Positions 42,329 through 50,423 of a stretch of DNA of 64,000 nt are shown one piece after another. Under the pieces are notes generated by a model. It worked only from the letters and a program-made list of their open reading frames with translations. It was not told the origin of the DNA and ran no database searches. Both the position numbers and the translations under genes were made by a program. This stretch comes from Sagittula sp048553715 (lineage in GTDB: Bacteria > Pseudomonadota > Alphaproteobacteria > Rhodobacterales > Rhodobacteraceae). Numbering within the stretch: position 1 is the first letter of the stretch; each line of letters opens with the position of its first letter. The DNA is taken from assembly GCF_048553715.1 (NCBI RefSeq), contig NZ_JBLZNC010000006.1, positions 124,001 to 188,000 of the forward strand, given 5' to 3'.

Positions 42329-42361
42329 GTGCCTTTTCTGCTTGTCGTCCGACATCCAAAG

Positions 42362-42389
42362 ACCGACTTTTCGACAAAAGTTGGTTTTT
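42362..42389 (+). terminator. tRNA-Arg intrinsic terminator
   Basis: ACCGACTTTT (42362-42371) and AAAAGTTGGT (42376-42385) pair over 10 bp with one G-T, with loop CGAC, followed by TTTT. It lies 33 bp after the tRNA. Confidence 0.8.
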
Positions 42390-42441
42390 GAAATTTGTCT
42401 TGTCGCACCCGGTTATCTTACCGCTGCCGTTGTCAACTCTA

Positions 42442-42933
42442 GGGTCAGGACTCATAGCCAATAGATGACGGGTGCCGCGAGGGCGATGGCTGAGAGGAAG
42501 ACCTTTGGGCAGCGGTCGTAGCGCGTGGCGACACGCCCCCGTTTTTCACGCCCATGCTGGTCGCTGTGCGGAGTGCCTTCAGATAGGTTGCGTCGATCAT
42601 AAGGGTCTTCCGTTCGCCGTGATCGGCGGCCAAGCCGAGCATCATCCGCGCGAAGATGCCCTTGTCATTCCAACGTGTCCAGCGGTTGTAGAATGTCTTG
42701 TGTGGCCCATATTCCGCCGGGGCATCGCGCCAACGTAAACCATTGCGATTGATGAAGATAATCCCACTCAACACGCGTCGATCATCGACGCGAGGCTTGC
42801 CGTGGGACTTCGGAAAGAAAGGCTCCAGACGCGCCATCTGCGCATCGCTCAACCGAAAGAGATCAGACATGTTCACCGCTCGATTTTCGAGCCGTGAATC
42901 GCGCTGATACCGGGAAATCAATGGGTCCTGAAC
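42442..42933 (-). mobile_element. IS5-family (IS427-like) element remnant
   Basis: The 492-bp element has imperfect inverted ends, GGGTCAGGACTCAT at 42442-42455 and the complement of GGTTCAGGACCCAT at 42920-42933 (12 of 14 positions), flanked by TA on both sides (42440-42441 and 42934-42935). The transposase inside is internally deleted. Full-length relatives are about 0.8 kb. Confidence 0.82.
42452..42870 (-). pseudogene. IS5-family transposase with internal deletion
   Basis: It starts at the ATG at 42870 (MSDLFRLSDAQMARLEPFFP) and shows the N-terminal IS5 pattern through INRNGLRWRDAPAEYGPHKT and MIDATYLKALRTA (first catalytic Asp). After GVKNGG the frame shifts; in another frame the C-terminal end VATRYDRCPKVFLSAIALAA...IYWL resumes and stops at 42452. 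The central portion with the other acidic catalytic residues is gone. Confidence 0.85.
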
Positions 42934-42983
42934 CTAGATTTGATACTCATCAGTCACGCTCCTTGCTGTCGTTCGGAGCGCAA

Positions 42984-43019
42984 AATGTGCAGCAAATTGT
43001 ACAGCAAGATGTGCAGCAA
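42984..43019. repeat. 12-bp tandem repeat (3 copies)
   Basis: Three units of about (A/T)TGT(G/A)CAGCAA occur with CAGCAA at 42990, 43002 and 43014, an exact 12-bp period. They lie about 90 bp beyond the 3' end of tRNA-Ser, in a gene-free stretch. They could be arm-type integrase sites of a lost integrated element; no integrase gene is present. Confidence 0.5.
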
Positions 43020-43106
43020 AACGGCAAATCGGCAGGAGCAAACATGCAGCTGACAACGAATGTCGTTTAACATCAGTCGCTTGGTGAGAATTGCCAAATC
43101 GGGTAA

Positions 43107-43196
43107 TGGCGGAGAGGAAGGGATTCGAACCCTCGAGACGGTCTCCCGCCTACACACTTTCCAGGCGTGCGCCTTCGACCACTCGGCCACCTCTCC
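43107..43196 (-). tRNA. tRNA-Ser (GGA)
   Basis: Ninety nucleotides with CCA. Read on the minus strand: acceptor GGAGAGG pairing with CCTCTCC, anticodon loop CTGGAAA giving anticodon GGA, a long class II variable arm, T-loop GGTTCGAATCC, discriminator G and CCA. Confidence 0.94.
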
Positions 43197-43320
43197 GTCG
43201 ACGCGTCTAGCAAAGGCTGGCAGGGGGGTGCAAGCAGATTTCCCGGGAATTTGTCAGTTTAATGAAAGTATTTTCACCGCGTTGGAAAAGCTCGTTGAAT
43301 CTGGTGCGGCGATTCAATCA

Positions 43321-43348
43321 CCCCGGGCGCAGTCACCTGCGTCCGGGG
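43321..43348. terminator. strong hairpin downstream of the kpsE-like gene
   Basis: CCCCGGGCGCAG (43321-43332) and CTGCGTCCGGGG (43337-43348) pair over 12 bp with one G-T and a TCAC loop. On the minus strand a T-run lies before, not after, the stem, so it is an unusual terminator if it is one. Confidence 0.5.
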
Positions 43349-43368
43349 CAAAAAACGTCACGCTGATC

Positions 43369-45261
43369 TTAGCTGGAAACTTGTTCGCGCAGGATCGATG
43401 CGGTCAGCGAAACCATCAGATAGGCTCCGGCAAAGATGAGAAAGGCAAGGATTGTGTTCTCGAACTTGCGCGGATAGCTCGGGTCTTGGGACGCAACAGG
43501 TTCCACCGAGGTCGTCATGTAGCGCGCTTGGTTGTCTGCTTCGCGGCGCGCGCCTTCGAGACGTTCCAGTGCCGATTGCAGCATCATGTCGCGCGTGGCC
43601 AGATCAGCCTCGGCCAGCCGGATTTGCACGGCGAGTTCCGCCAAGGACTGCTCGCCCGTGGTTGCGGTGGTCATTTCGGCATTCAGCTGCGCCAGCAGTG
43701 ATTCCAGCCTGCGGATGTCGCCGCGCGTGCCGTCGACCTTGGCGGTGTTGGGCCGCGAGTTGTCGAGCAAAGCCTCCAACTGCAGGCGCTTTTCCTGCAG
43801 TTCAAGCTCGCGCGTGTTGATCTGGGCACGCAGGGCGCCGATGCGGCCTTCGGGGTCGACGATGCTGCCCTCTTGCTGCATGCGCACCAGCACTTCCTGT
43901 GCATCGCGGCGGTCGTTCTCGGCTTTGGTCAGGTTGGTTTCGGCCGTTAGCACGGAATCGCTGCGCTTGCGGGCGGTCAGATTGTCCACGCGTTCTTCGG
44001 CGTATTCGATCAGGGCGCGGCTGAAACTGGCGGCAATCTCCGGATCGGCGGCGGTGACCTCCATCCGGATCACGCCTTCGGTCGGGTCAAAGCTGATCTG
44101 GACGTTCTTTTTATACAGTTTGTAGGCGTCTTCGTTCGACGATTCCGGGTCGAGCCGCTGCAACGGGTCGATTTCCGGCTGGGAGAAGTGATCGACGAAG
44201 CCCTCGTCGGCGTCGAGACGCAACATGACTTCTTTGGATTGCAGGTAGCTTTGCGTGGCGATCGCATCCTGCGCGGTGTCAAACGACGTCCCGCTGAGGA
44301 AGCTGGGCACGGCCGCCCCTGTGCCGTCGTTCTTGAGGATCAGAAACTCTGATTTGGTGGAATACATCGGGGTGGCCACGACATAGAAGTAGTAGCCCAT
44401 GATGATGGTGGGCAGCATGACAAAGACGGCCAGCCGCGACAGCAGCAGCATCATCTTTTTGCGCCGCCGCGATGTGAGTTCCTTTTGAATGCGCGAGATT
44501 TCGATGGCGCGCCGTTCCGCCGGGCTGACGGTATCGGTCGAGGGGAGCTTGTGCTTTTCCACCTGAACCGTCTGCGGCAGTTGCACCTTTTCCTTCGGGG
44601 TGTCGGCCTCGGCCGGTTGTACGAGTTCAAGCATGTTGCTGCGTTGGAACGGGTCGATTCCCTTGGCGCGCAGCAGGCGCACGGCGTCGAAATCCGATGT
44701 GGGCGCCAGCCCGTGTTTCTGGGCGACGCGCCGTGCCATGCGCAACTGGCGGCCTGTCAGGCCTTCCTGACGGATGGCATCCATGTCGGTTTCGCCCGCC
44801 ACCTGTTGGGCAGAGGCGACCTCGCCACTGCGGGCGGGCTGCGCTGGTTGCGCCGCTGCAGGAGGCTGTTGCGGACGCGCCTGTGCAGCCGTCGGCTGCG
44901 GGCGTGGTGGCTGCTGACTGGCCGAGGCGGATTGCTGTGCGGGCGCGGCCTGTTGCGGACGCGGCGGTTGTTGCGCGGCAACAGGTTGCGGACGCGGTGG
45001 CTGCTGCGGCGCTGTGGGCCGTGCCGCTTGTGGCGTCGGGCGTGCTGCGGCGGGCTGGGTGCCCGCATCAGCGGTCGGCGCCGCGGGTTGCGCAGGGCGT
45101 CGCGACAGGCTGGCCTGAGGCGGAGTTGCGGGGCGGGCCGCTTGGGGCGGTGTGGGCGAACGCGGGGCTGGTGCGGCTGCGTCCGCCGGCTGTTCCACCG
45201 CCTCGCCCGCGGTGGGGCTGCGGCGAATGCGGAACTTCTTAGCCTTGGGTTTCGTAGTCAT
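43369..45261 (-). CDS. KpsE-like capsule export inner-membrane protein with Pro/Gln-rich N-terminus
   Basis: 630 residues from the ATG at 45261 (MTTKPKAKKFRIRRSPTAGE). Residues about 20-145 are an Ala/Pro/Gln low-complexity tract with recurring QQPPRPQP. A membrane span lies at about 270-294, a long coiled-coil periplasmic region follows (EKRLQLEALLDNSRPNTAKVDG), and a second span is near the C-terminus (NTILAFLIFAGAYLMVSL). This is the polysaccharide co-polymerase/KpsE topology of group 2-type capsule export. It overlaps the kpsT-like stop by 23 bp, so the two are coupled. The N-terminal tract is an addition to the usual KpsE length. Confidence 0.85.
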   Translation of the reverse strand: MTTKPKAKKFRIRRSPTAGEAVEQPADAAAPAPRSPTPPQAARPATPPQASLSRRPAQPAAPTADAGTQPAAARPTPQAARPTAPQQPPRPQPVAAQQPPRPQQAAPAQQSASASQQPPRPQPTAAQARPQQPPAAAQPAQPARSGEVASAQQVAGETDMDAIRQEGLTGRQLRMARRVAQKHGLAPTSDFDAVRLLRAKGIDPFQRSNMLELVQPAEADTPKEKVQLPQTVQVEKHKLPSTDTVSPAERRAIEISRIQKELTSRRRKKMMLLLSRLAVFVMLPTIIMGYYFYVVATPMYSTKSEFLILKNDGTGAAVPSFLSGTSFDTAQDAIATQSYLQSKEVMLRLDADEGFVDHFSQPEIDPLQRLDPESSNEDAYKLYKKNVQISFDPTEGVIRMEVTAADPEIAASFSRALIEYAEERVDNLTARKRSDSVLTAETNLTKAENDRRDAQEVLVRMQQEGSIVDPEGRIGALRAQINTRELELQEKRLQLEALLDNSRPNTAKVDGTRGDIRRLESLLAQLNAEMTTATTGEQSLAELAVQIRLAEADLATRDMMLQSALERLEGARREADNQARYMTTSVEPVASQDPSYPRKFENTILAFLIFAGAYLMVSLTASILREQVSS

Positions 45262-45898
45262 ACAGCTGTTTCGCTTCTTCCAAAGTTTCAAACATATGCA
45301 ACTGGCCATCCATCAACACGGCGGCCTTTCGTGCGAATTTTTCCAGCGTCTCCGGCTGGTGGCTGACGATCACAATCGTGGTCGTGCGCAGGCGTTCGGC
45401 CAGCAGATCCCCGGCCTTTTTGTTGAACGCGGCGTCCGTAGAATTCGGCATGCCCTCGTCGATAAGGTACATGTCGAAATCAAGCGCGAGCAAGAGCGCA
45501 AAGGAGAACCGCGCGCGCATCCCCGACGAATATGTCCCTAAAGGCTGGTCGAAATACTCTTTTAGGTCACACAACCATCGGCAAAAGCTTTCGACGTAGT
45601 CAGGGTCCAGACCGTACATCCGCGCGATAAAGCGGGCGTTTTCCTTGGCCGAGATTTTGGACACGACACCGCCCATGAAGCCCAGCGGAAAGGAGATGCG
45701 GCAATTGCGCCGGATCTCGCCCTCGTCGGGTTTTTCCAGCCCGGCCATCATGCGGATCAGCGTGGTTTTCCCGGTCCCGTTGGGCGCAAGGATGCCCAGA
45801 GATTCCCCCAGATCGACGCGAAACGACGCGCGGTCAAGGATCACCTTCCGCTGGGTGCCGGTCCAAAAGGACTTCGATACCATGTCGAATTCTAACAT
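45239..45898 (-). CDS. KpsT-like capsule polysaccharide export ATPase
   Basis: 219 residues (MLEFDMVSKSFWTGTQRKVIL). Walker A APNGTGKTTL, a signature-like TYSSGMRARFSFALLLAL and Walker B DMYLIDEGMPNSTD followed by the switch His (VIVSHQPETLEKF). It matches KpsT/CtrD ATPases that pair with a KpsM permease to export capsule across the inner membrane. No kpsM lies next to it in this window. Upstream region 45899-46125 carries two GCCACATT elements. Confidence 0.88.
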   Translation of the reverse strand: MLEFDMVSKSFWTGTQRKVILDRASFRVDLGESLGILAPNGTGKTTLIRMMAGLEKPDEGEIRRNCRISFPLGFMGGVVSKISAKENARFIARMYGLDPDYVESFCRWLCDLKEYFDQPLGTYSSGMRARFSFALLLALDFDMYLIDEGMPNSTDAAFNKKAGDLLAERLRTTTIVIVSHQPETLEKFARKAAVLMDGQLHMFETLEEAKQLYDYETQG

Positions 45899-46079
45899 AC
45901 AGGGATGCCCCGGTTCGCACTCGTTATCCCCTATGTGGGGTTTCGTTAGAATTAAAATAGGAATTGGGCCACATTATGACTGTCAGGGGAAACAATGACA
46001 ACGCGCGGGCCCTTCGCAAATGCGTGTGGAAACGCTACGGCAAGTCTTTGCCACATTTCGGCATAGGAGCGGCAAACGC
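45899..46079. promoter_or_regulatory. kpsT upstream region with GCCACATT repeats and a CCCC/GGGG hairpin
   Basis: The gap between kpsT and nhaA contains GCCACATT at 45968-45975 and GTCTTTGCCACATT at 46044-46057, the latter identical over 14 bp to a site upstream of the PBP5 gene. A small ATCCCC-TATGT-GGGGT-like hairpin lies near 45930-45943. It probably holds the kps promoter. A 44-codon plus-strand frame here is judged not coding. Confidence 0.35.
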
Positions 46080-46102
46080 AAAACGGCGCCCGTGGGCGCC
46101 GT
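46080..46102 (-). terminator. nhaA intrinsic terminator
   Basis: ACGGCGCCC (46083-46091) and GGGCGCCGT (46094-46102) form a near-perfect stem; read on the minus strand it is followed by TTTTG. It begins 24 bp after the nhaA stop. Confidence 0.75.
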
Positions 46103-46125
46103 CTGGCTGATCCGGGTAGGCCGGT

Positions 46126-47409
46126 TTACAGCTCTTGCTTTTGAACCCGTGTGACCTTGCCCGCGATGATGGAAACCACCGCTGCAATAAAGCTGAACAG
46201 CGCGCCCATTTTGGCCGCGTCCTGCACCGGCCCTGCGTCAAAGGCGACAGAGGCCACGAACAGGGACACGGTAAACCCGATCGCCGCAACAAAGCCGATC
46301 ACCACCAGATCGATGATCCGCATGCCATCTGGAATGCCCAGACGCAACGGAACTGCGGCCAGCCAGCCAAACAGCAAAATGCCTACCGGTTTGCCGATAA
46401 GCAGCCCGGCCAGAACCAGCCACGTGGCAGGTCCCATCGACGCAAAGGCCACGCCCGCGTTCAGCAGGCCGAAGAAGAACAAGATCACCTCGACGGGATA
46501 TTTCAGCGCATGCTCCATCGCGTTGAGCAGATCGTGCAAATGTTCCTCTGCGGCGGAGAAGATGCCAAAGGCGCGGTCCGCATGCGGGATGGCGGGCACC
46601 ACGGGCAGCAGGCCCAGCGCAGGGTGCAGACCAGCCATCATAAAGCCGTACCACGACACGCAGCCCGCCACGGCATAGGGCCAGAAGGACAGCTTTTCGC
46701 GGACCCACGTGGAATTGGGCCGGTCCTGTTTGCCCACGTCCAGCTTACGCGGCAGCGAATTGAACGCAAAGAACACCAGGACTGCGGCCGCCAGCGACAG
46801 CAGCAGCCATTCCGGGGCCAGCTCGCTCGACGGGTAGAAGATTGCCAGAATAATCAGACCGGCTGCGTCGTCGGCAATCGCCAGCAACAGAAGAAAGCGC
46901 ACGGCGGGGTGCCCCGCGCCAAAAACGATCCGCCCCACCAGATAGCTGAACGCAATGTCCGTGGCGGTCGGAATGGCCCAGCCATTGGCGACAGCGCTGT
47001 AGGTCTCTGACCCCATGATCGCTGCAAGGCCAAGGTAGACGGCGATGGGGCCAAACATGCCGCCCGCCGTGGCAAACAGCGGGGTGGCCGCCTTTTTCCC
47101 GCGCAGAGAGCCGTCTTTGAGGATCACGGCCTCCCACACCTCTTTGGCCGCGATGGCAAAGAACAGCGCCATCAGCACGTCGTTCACCAGATAGTGCAGG
47201 GTCAGGGTGCGATACCCGTCATGCCAATGGCCAATGGGCGCGTGGTCCCAGATCTTGAACTCGACAAAGTGGTGGTAGCTGTCGGCCCAGTAATGCGGTT
47301 GTCCCGCCACGGGGGCGATCACATCCAGATTGGCCCAGATCAGCGCGATGACCGCGCCGATGATCAAAAGCAGCGAATAACTCGCCAGAAAATTCCAAAC
47401 GCGATACAT
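46126..47409 (-). CDS. nhaA: Na+/H+ antiporter NhaA
   Basis: 427 residues from the ATG at 47409 (MYRVWNFLASYSLLLIIGAV), with GAGGGGG 10 bp upstream. About twelve hydrophobic segments. The NhaA core is recognisable: ANGWAIPTATDIAFSYLVG and LLLAIADDAAGLIILAIFY, which contains the paired Asp residues that bind Na+. It exchanges protons for sodium at the inner membrane, in keeping with a marine or saline lifestyle. An in-frame extension to 47559 overlaps the permease gene and lacks an RBS. Confidence 0.93.
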   Translation of the reverse strand: MYRVWNFLASYSLLLIIGAVIALIWANLDVIAPVAGQPHYWADSYHHFVEFKIWDHAPIGHWHDGYRTLTLHYLVNDVLMALFFAIAAKEVWEAVILKDGSLRGKKAATPLFATAGGMFGPIAVYLGLAAIMGSETYSAVANGWAIPTATDIAFSYLVGRIVFGAGHPAVRFLLLLAIADDAAGLIILAIFYPSSELAPEWLLLSLAAAVLVFFAFNSLPRKLDVGKQDRPNSTWVREKLSFWPYAVAGCVSWYGFMMAGLHPALGLLPVVPAIPHADRAFGIFSAAEEHLHDLLNAMEHALKYPVEVILFFFGLLNAGVAFASMGPATWLVLAGLLIGKPVGILLFGWLAAVPLRLGIPDGMRIIDLVVIGFVAAIGFTVSLFVASVAFDAGPVQDAAKMGALFSFIAAVVSIIAGKVTRVQKQEL

Positions 47410-47518
47410 CGGTGGCCCCCTCGTTGTCCCCAGCCATTCAGCAGAGGACTTAACGATTTGTAAACCAAAGAACAACGAGGGGAGCGGCCCTGTGCGTAGA
47501 CGCGAAAGGGCTTTGCGC

Positions 47519-48550
47519 TTAGGCGAGCGCCCCCCAAGCCAGACCGGCCAGCACAGCACCGGTCAAAGCGATCCCAAGATAGGCGGCAAAGATTCGCGGT
47601 TTGACCAGTGCCCAGACCGCCACGGCCGCAGGCACACAGGAGACGCCTCCGGCAATCATAAAGCTCATCGCGGCTCCGGGGGACATGCCCATGTTCATCA
47701 GCTCGCCCACCAGCGGCACGGCGGCATAGCCATTGAGATAGGCCGGCATCCCCACCAAAGCGCCAAGGATGATCGTCATCATACCAGAGCCGCCCAGAAC
47801 GCGGGCCACCGTTTCGGCGGGGATGTAGTGGATCATCGCCGCCTCGATCACATAGGCCAGCGTGAGCCATTTCATCAGAAAGGCAAAGTTCTCCAACCCC
47901 GTGCGGCGAAAGGTGTCGCGGCGCTCGGCGTCCTGCCAGAAGGCCCAGACGGGACGCCCCTGAAACGGTTTTTTGACCCCGCAGCAGCCGCCGACCTGCG
48001 GCTTTTCCCGCAAAGGATCGGCAAACACCGACGAGGATTTCAACAGCATTACGCCCACCCCGCCCAAAAGACCGATCCCGATGGCCGACAGGGCCTTGGC
48101 CGTGGCGAATTCCATCCCCAGAACGCCGGCTGTGATGGTAAACATCGCCGGATCCATCAGCGGAGAGGCCAGCCAGAAGGCCATCACCGCAGACAGGGGC
48201 GCACCCACCGCCAGAAGCGCCGCAATAAACGGGATCACCTCACACGAACAGAAGGGGGACAACCCGCCCAGCAGCGCCGCAAAGACGATCATGCGGGTCT
48301 CATTGCCCTCGAACGCCTTGGCCAGCAGCGTTTCTGCGCCAGTGGCCTTCAGGTAGGCGACGGCCAGCACTGCAAACAGGATGAAGGGCAATGTGCCCAG
48401 CAGCGCCTCGACGGTAAAGCCGAGCGTTGGCCAAAAGCGTGGCGTGTCCAGTATCGCAACGGCCAACAGGATCAAAGCACTGGCAAGCCAGGCCTTCGGG
48501 ATTTTGCGCAGCTGCGGCAGGCGCGGGGCAGGCGATGTGGTATCAGCCAT
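47519..48550 (-). CDS. ArsP-type (DUF318) permease
   Basis: 343 residues from the ATG at 48550 (MADTTSPAPRLPQLRKIPKA), with GAGGAT as RBS. About eight hydrophobic segments. The conserved GGLSPFCSCEVIPFIAALL has Cys101 and Cys103 in a membrane segment, and a cytoplasmic loop carries a vicinal Cys189-Cys190 pair (GGCCGVKKP). Relatives include the organoarsenical exporter ArsP. The substrate may be a thiophilic metal or metalloid. Its start overlaps the ArsR regulator by 8 bp. Confidence 0.85.
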   Translation of the reverse strand: MADTTSPAPRLPQLRKIPKAWLASALILLAVAILDTPRFWPTLGFTVEALLGTLPFILFAVLAVAYLKATGAETLLAKAFEGNETRMIVFAALLGGLSPFCSCEVIPFIAALLAVGAPLSAVMAFWLASPLMDPAMFTITAGVLGMEFATAKALSAIGIGLLGGVGVMLLKSSSVFADPLREKPQVGGCCGVKKPFQGRPVWAFWQDAERRDTFRRTGLENFAFLMKWLTLAYVIEAAMIHYIPAETVARVLGGSGMMTIILGALVGMPAYLNGYAAVPLVGELMNMGMSPGAAMSFMIAGGVSCVPAAVAVWALVKPRIFAAYLGIALTGAVLAGLAWGALA

Positions 48551-48890
48551 GATTGTGATCCTCGGGGCAGGGGCTGTCGGCACAGCAGTTTTGCAACAGG
48601 TAATCGGACAGCGCGCGGATTTCGGGGTAGTCTGCGCCTGCGCAGATAATGGACCGCCCTTGACGGGTCTGGGTCACCAATCCGGCGGCGGACAGGATCT
48701 TTAGGTGGTGCGTCAGGGTCGATCCGGTGATGCCACAGCTCGCCCCAAGCGCCCCGATGCTCAGCCCGTCCGGACCGGCGCGTACCAGCGCCTGCATGAC
48801 GGACAGACGTTGCTCTGACCCGAGTGCCGCGAATTTGGAGGCAGCAGTGGCCGGGGTGATAAGGTGCGGGATGGGGTCGGATATTTTCAT
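48543..48890 (-). CDS. ArsR-family metal-responsive regulator
   Basis: 115 residues from the ATG at 48890 (MKISDPIPHLITPATAASKF). A winged helix-turn-helix (RLSVMQALVRAGPDGLSIGALG, STLTHHLKILSAAGLV) is followed by a C-terminal tail with Cys102, Cys103, Cys108, His112 and His114 (NCCADSPCPEDHNHG), a likely metal site. It overlaps the permease start by 8 bp and so probably represses this two-gene operon until metal binds. Confidence 0.88.
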   Translation of the reverse strand: MKISDPIPHLITPATAASKFAALGSEQRLSVMQALVRAGPDGLSIGALGASCGITGSTLTHHLKILSAAGLVTQTRQGRSIICAGADYPEIRALSDYLLQNCCADSPCPEDHNHG

Positions 48891-49047
48891 ATCCCTAGAA
48901 GTAACGAAAGGATAAGGCGCGCGCAATCTTTATTTCGACAACTGCCGAAATGACTGGATCTCCGCGTAGGGCGGGGCTTTGACCCGCCTTTGGCGACGGT
49001 TCGGCCAAGCCCTTGTCCTTCGTGGCGGGACTGACCAAATTGCCGGG

Positions 49048-49629
49048 ATGGATCGCCTCTTGTCCGATATTCGCGCCTGCCGCCTGTGCGCCCAACGGTT
49101 TGCCCAGACCGAAACCGGCCATGCGCCGCGTCCCGTCGTTCGTGCGCGCTCCTCAGCACGCATCTTGATCGCAGGACAAGCGCCCGGTGCGCGCGTCCAC
49201 CAGTCGGGCAAGCCCTTCACCGACCCGTCCGGTGACCGCCTGCGCGACTGGCTGGGACTGCCGCCCGAGCAGTTCTACGACGACACTCAGATCGCCATCG
49301 TCCCGATGGCCTTTTGCTTTCCCGGCTACCGCAAAGGCAGCGACCTGCCGCCCCCGGCAATCTGCGCGCGCACATGGCGGGCGCAGCTTATGGCACAGCT
49401 GCCGCAGGTCACGCTGACCCTGCCCATCGGCGGCTACGCGCAGAAATGGCACTTAGGCACCCGCACCGGCGTGACCGACACCGTGACCGCGTGGCGCGAC
49501 CATATGCCGGACATGATCCCCTTGCCCCATCCGTCGTGGCGCAATACGGCATGGCTGAAACATAACCCGTGGTTCGAGACGGAGCTTCTGCCCGTGTTGC
49601 GACACCGCGTCCAAGAGGCCCTGACATGA
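49048..49629 (+). CDS. uracil-DNA glycosylase family protein
   Basis: 193 residues from the ATG at 49048 (MDRLLSDIRACRLCAQRFAQ). It has the UDG fold: a CRLC cysteine pair near the N-terminus, the motif GQAPGARVHQSGKPFTDPSG, and a late PLPHPSWRNTAW loop. It resembles the small UdgX/family 4-5-like proteins that often lack proven glycosylase activity. The frame is open upstream to 48979. The stop overlaps the SseB-like gene by 4 bp. Confidence 0.8.
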   Translation: MDRLLSDIRACRLCAQRFAQTETGHAPRPVVRARSSARILIAGQAPGARVHQSGKPFTDPSGDRLRDWLGLPPEQFYDDTQIAIVPMAFCFPGYRKGSDLPPPAICARTWRAQLMAQLPQVTLTLPIGGYAQKWHLGTRTGVTDTVTAWRDHMPDMIPLPHPSWRNTAWLKHNPWFETELLPVLRHRVQEALT

Positions 49630-50417
49630 CAGACGCAACCCCTTTGGACAGCGCCCTTGCGGCGATGAATGCCGCCCCCGAGGATGAAACGCTTCGGATG
49701 CGCTTCTACGACCGGTTGGCCTCGGCCGAGCTGTATCTGATGCTCGAACGCGAACCCGAGGGTGACACCATCGACCCCGAGGTGTTCGACGTCGCCGATG
49801 CGAAATTCCTGCTGGCCTTTGATCGCGAACACCGTCTTTCGGAATTTGCCGCACGGGCGGTGCCCTATGTGGCGCTGTCGGGCCGCGCCTTGGCGGGCAT
49901 GCTGGCAGGGCAGGGGATCGGCATTGCGCTGAATGCGGGCACGGCTGGGGAAACGCTCCTCCCGCCAGAGGCGATGGGCTGGCTGGCCGAAACGCTGGGG
50001 CATGCGCCGCAATCGGATGAGGCGCGGATTGAACGGCTGCACCCGCCTAAAGGTCTGCCGGAAAACCTGTTGGTGGCGCTGGATGCCAAACTGGCCACTG
50101 CGGCGGGTCTTGCGGAAACGGCATGGTTGTCGGCCGCCACTTACGAGGGCGGCGCCCGTGGTCATATCCTCGGGATCATCGGCGCGCCCAGCGGTGCGGA
50201 ACCGGCCTTGGCCGGTGCGGTCCAAGAGGCGCTGGTGTTCTCCGGGCTCGAGGCGGGGGCCCTGGATGTGACCTTCCTGACGCAATCAGATCCGCTGGCG
50301 GCGGAGCTGGTGCGCACGGGTCTGCGGTTTGACTTGCCGCAGCTTCAGCAGCCGCGCACGGAAATCGTGCGCCCGGCACCGGGGTCGGACCCGGACAAGC
50401 CGCCGATTCTGCGCTGA
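49626..50417 (+). CDS. SseB-family protein
   Basis: 263 residues from the ATG at 49626 (MTDATPLDSALAAMNAAPED). N-terminal SseB domain (RFYDRLASAELYLMLEREPEGD, VPYVALSGRALAGMLAGQGIGIALNAG) and a C-terminal domain (LSAATYEGGARGHILGIIGAP). SseB was named from a serine-sensitivity locus; its molecular role is unknown. Coupled by ATGA overlap to the uracil-DNA glycosylase family gene. Convergent with the diheme cytochrome gene, 6 bp apart. Confidence 0.82.
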   Translation: MTDATPLDSALAAMNAAPEDETLRMRFYDRLASAELYLMLEREPEGDTIDPEVFDVADAKFLLAFDREHRLSEFAARAVPYVALSGRALAGMLAGQGIGIALNAGTAGETLLPPEAMGWLAETLGHAPQSDEARIERLHPPKGLPENLLVALDAKLATAAGLAETAWLSAATYEGGARGHILGIIGAPSGAEPALAGAVQEALVFSGLEAGALDVTFLTQSDPLAAELVRTGLRFDLPQLQQPRTEIVRPAPGSDPDKPPILR

Positions 50418-50423
50418 CCGGGG

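Noticed and set aside
42954..43190. A 78-codon minus-strand frame covering tRNA-Ser
   Set aside because: Its first half is the tRNA itself translated (typical VRIPSSPP shadow); the rest covers the tandem repeat.
45976..46110. A 44-codon plus-strand frame upstream of kpsT
   Set aside because: It overlaps the nhaA terminator, and its sequence has no recognisable features.
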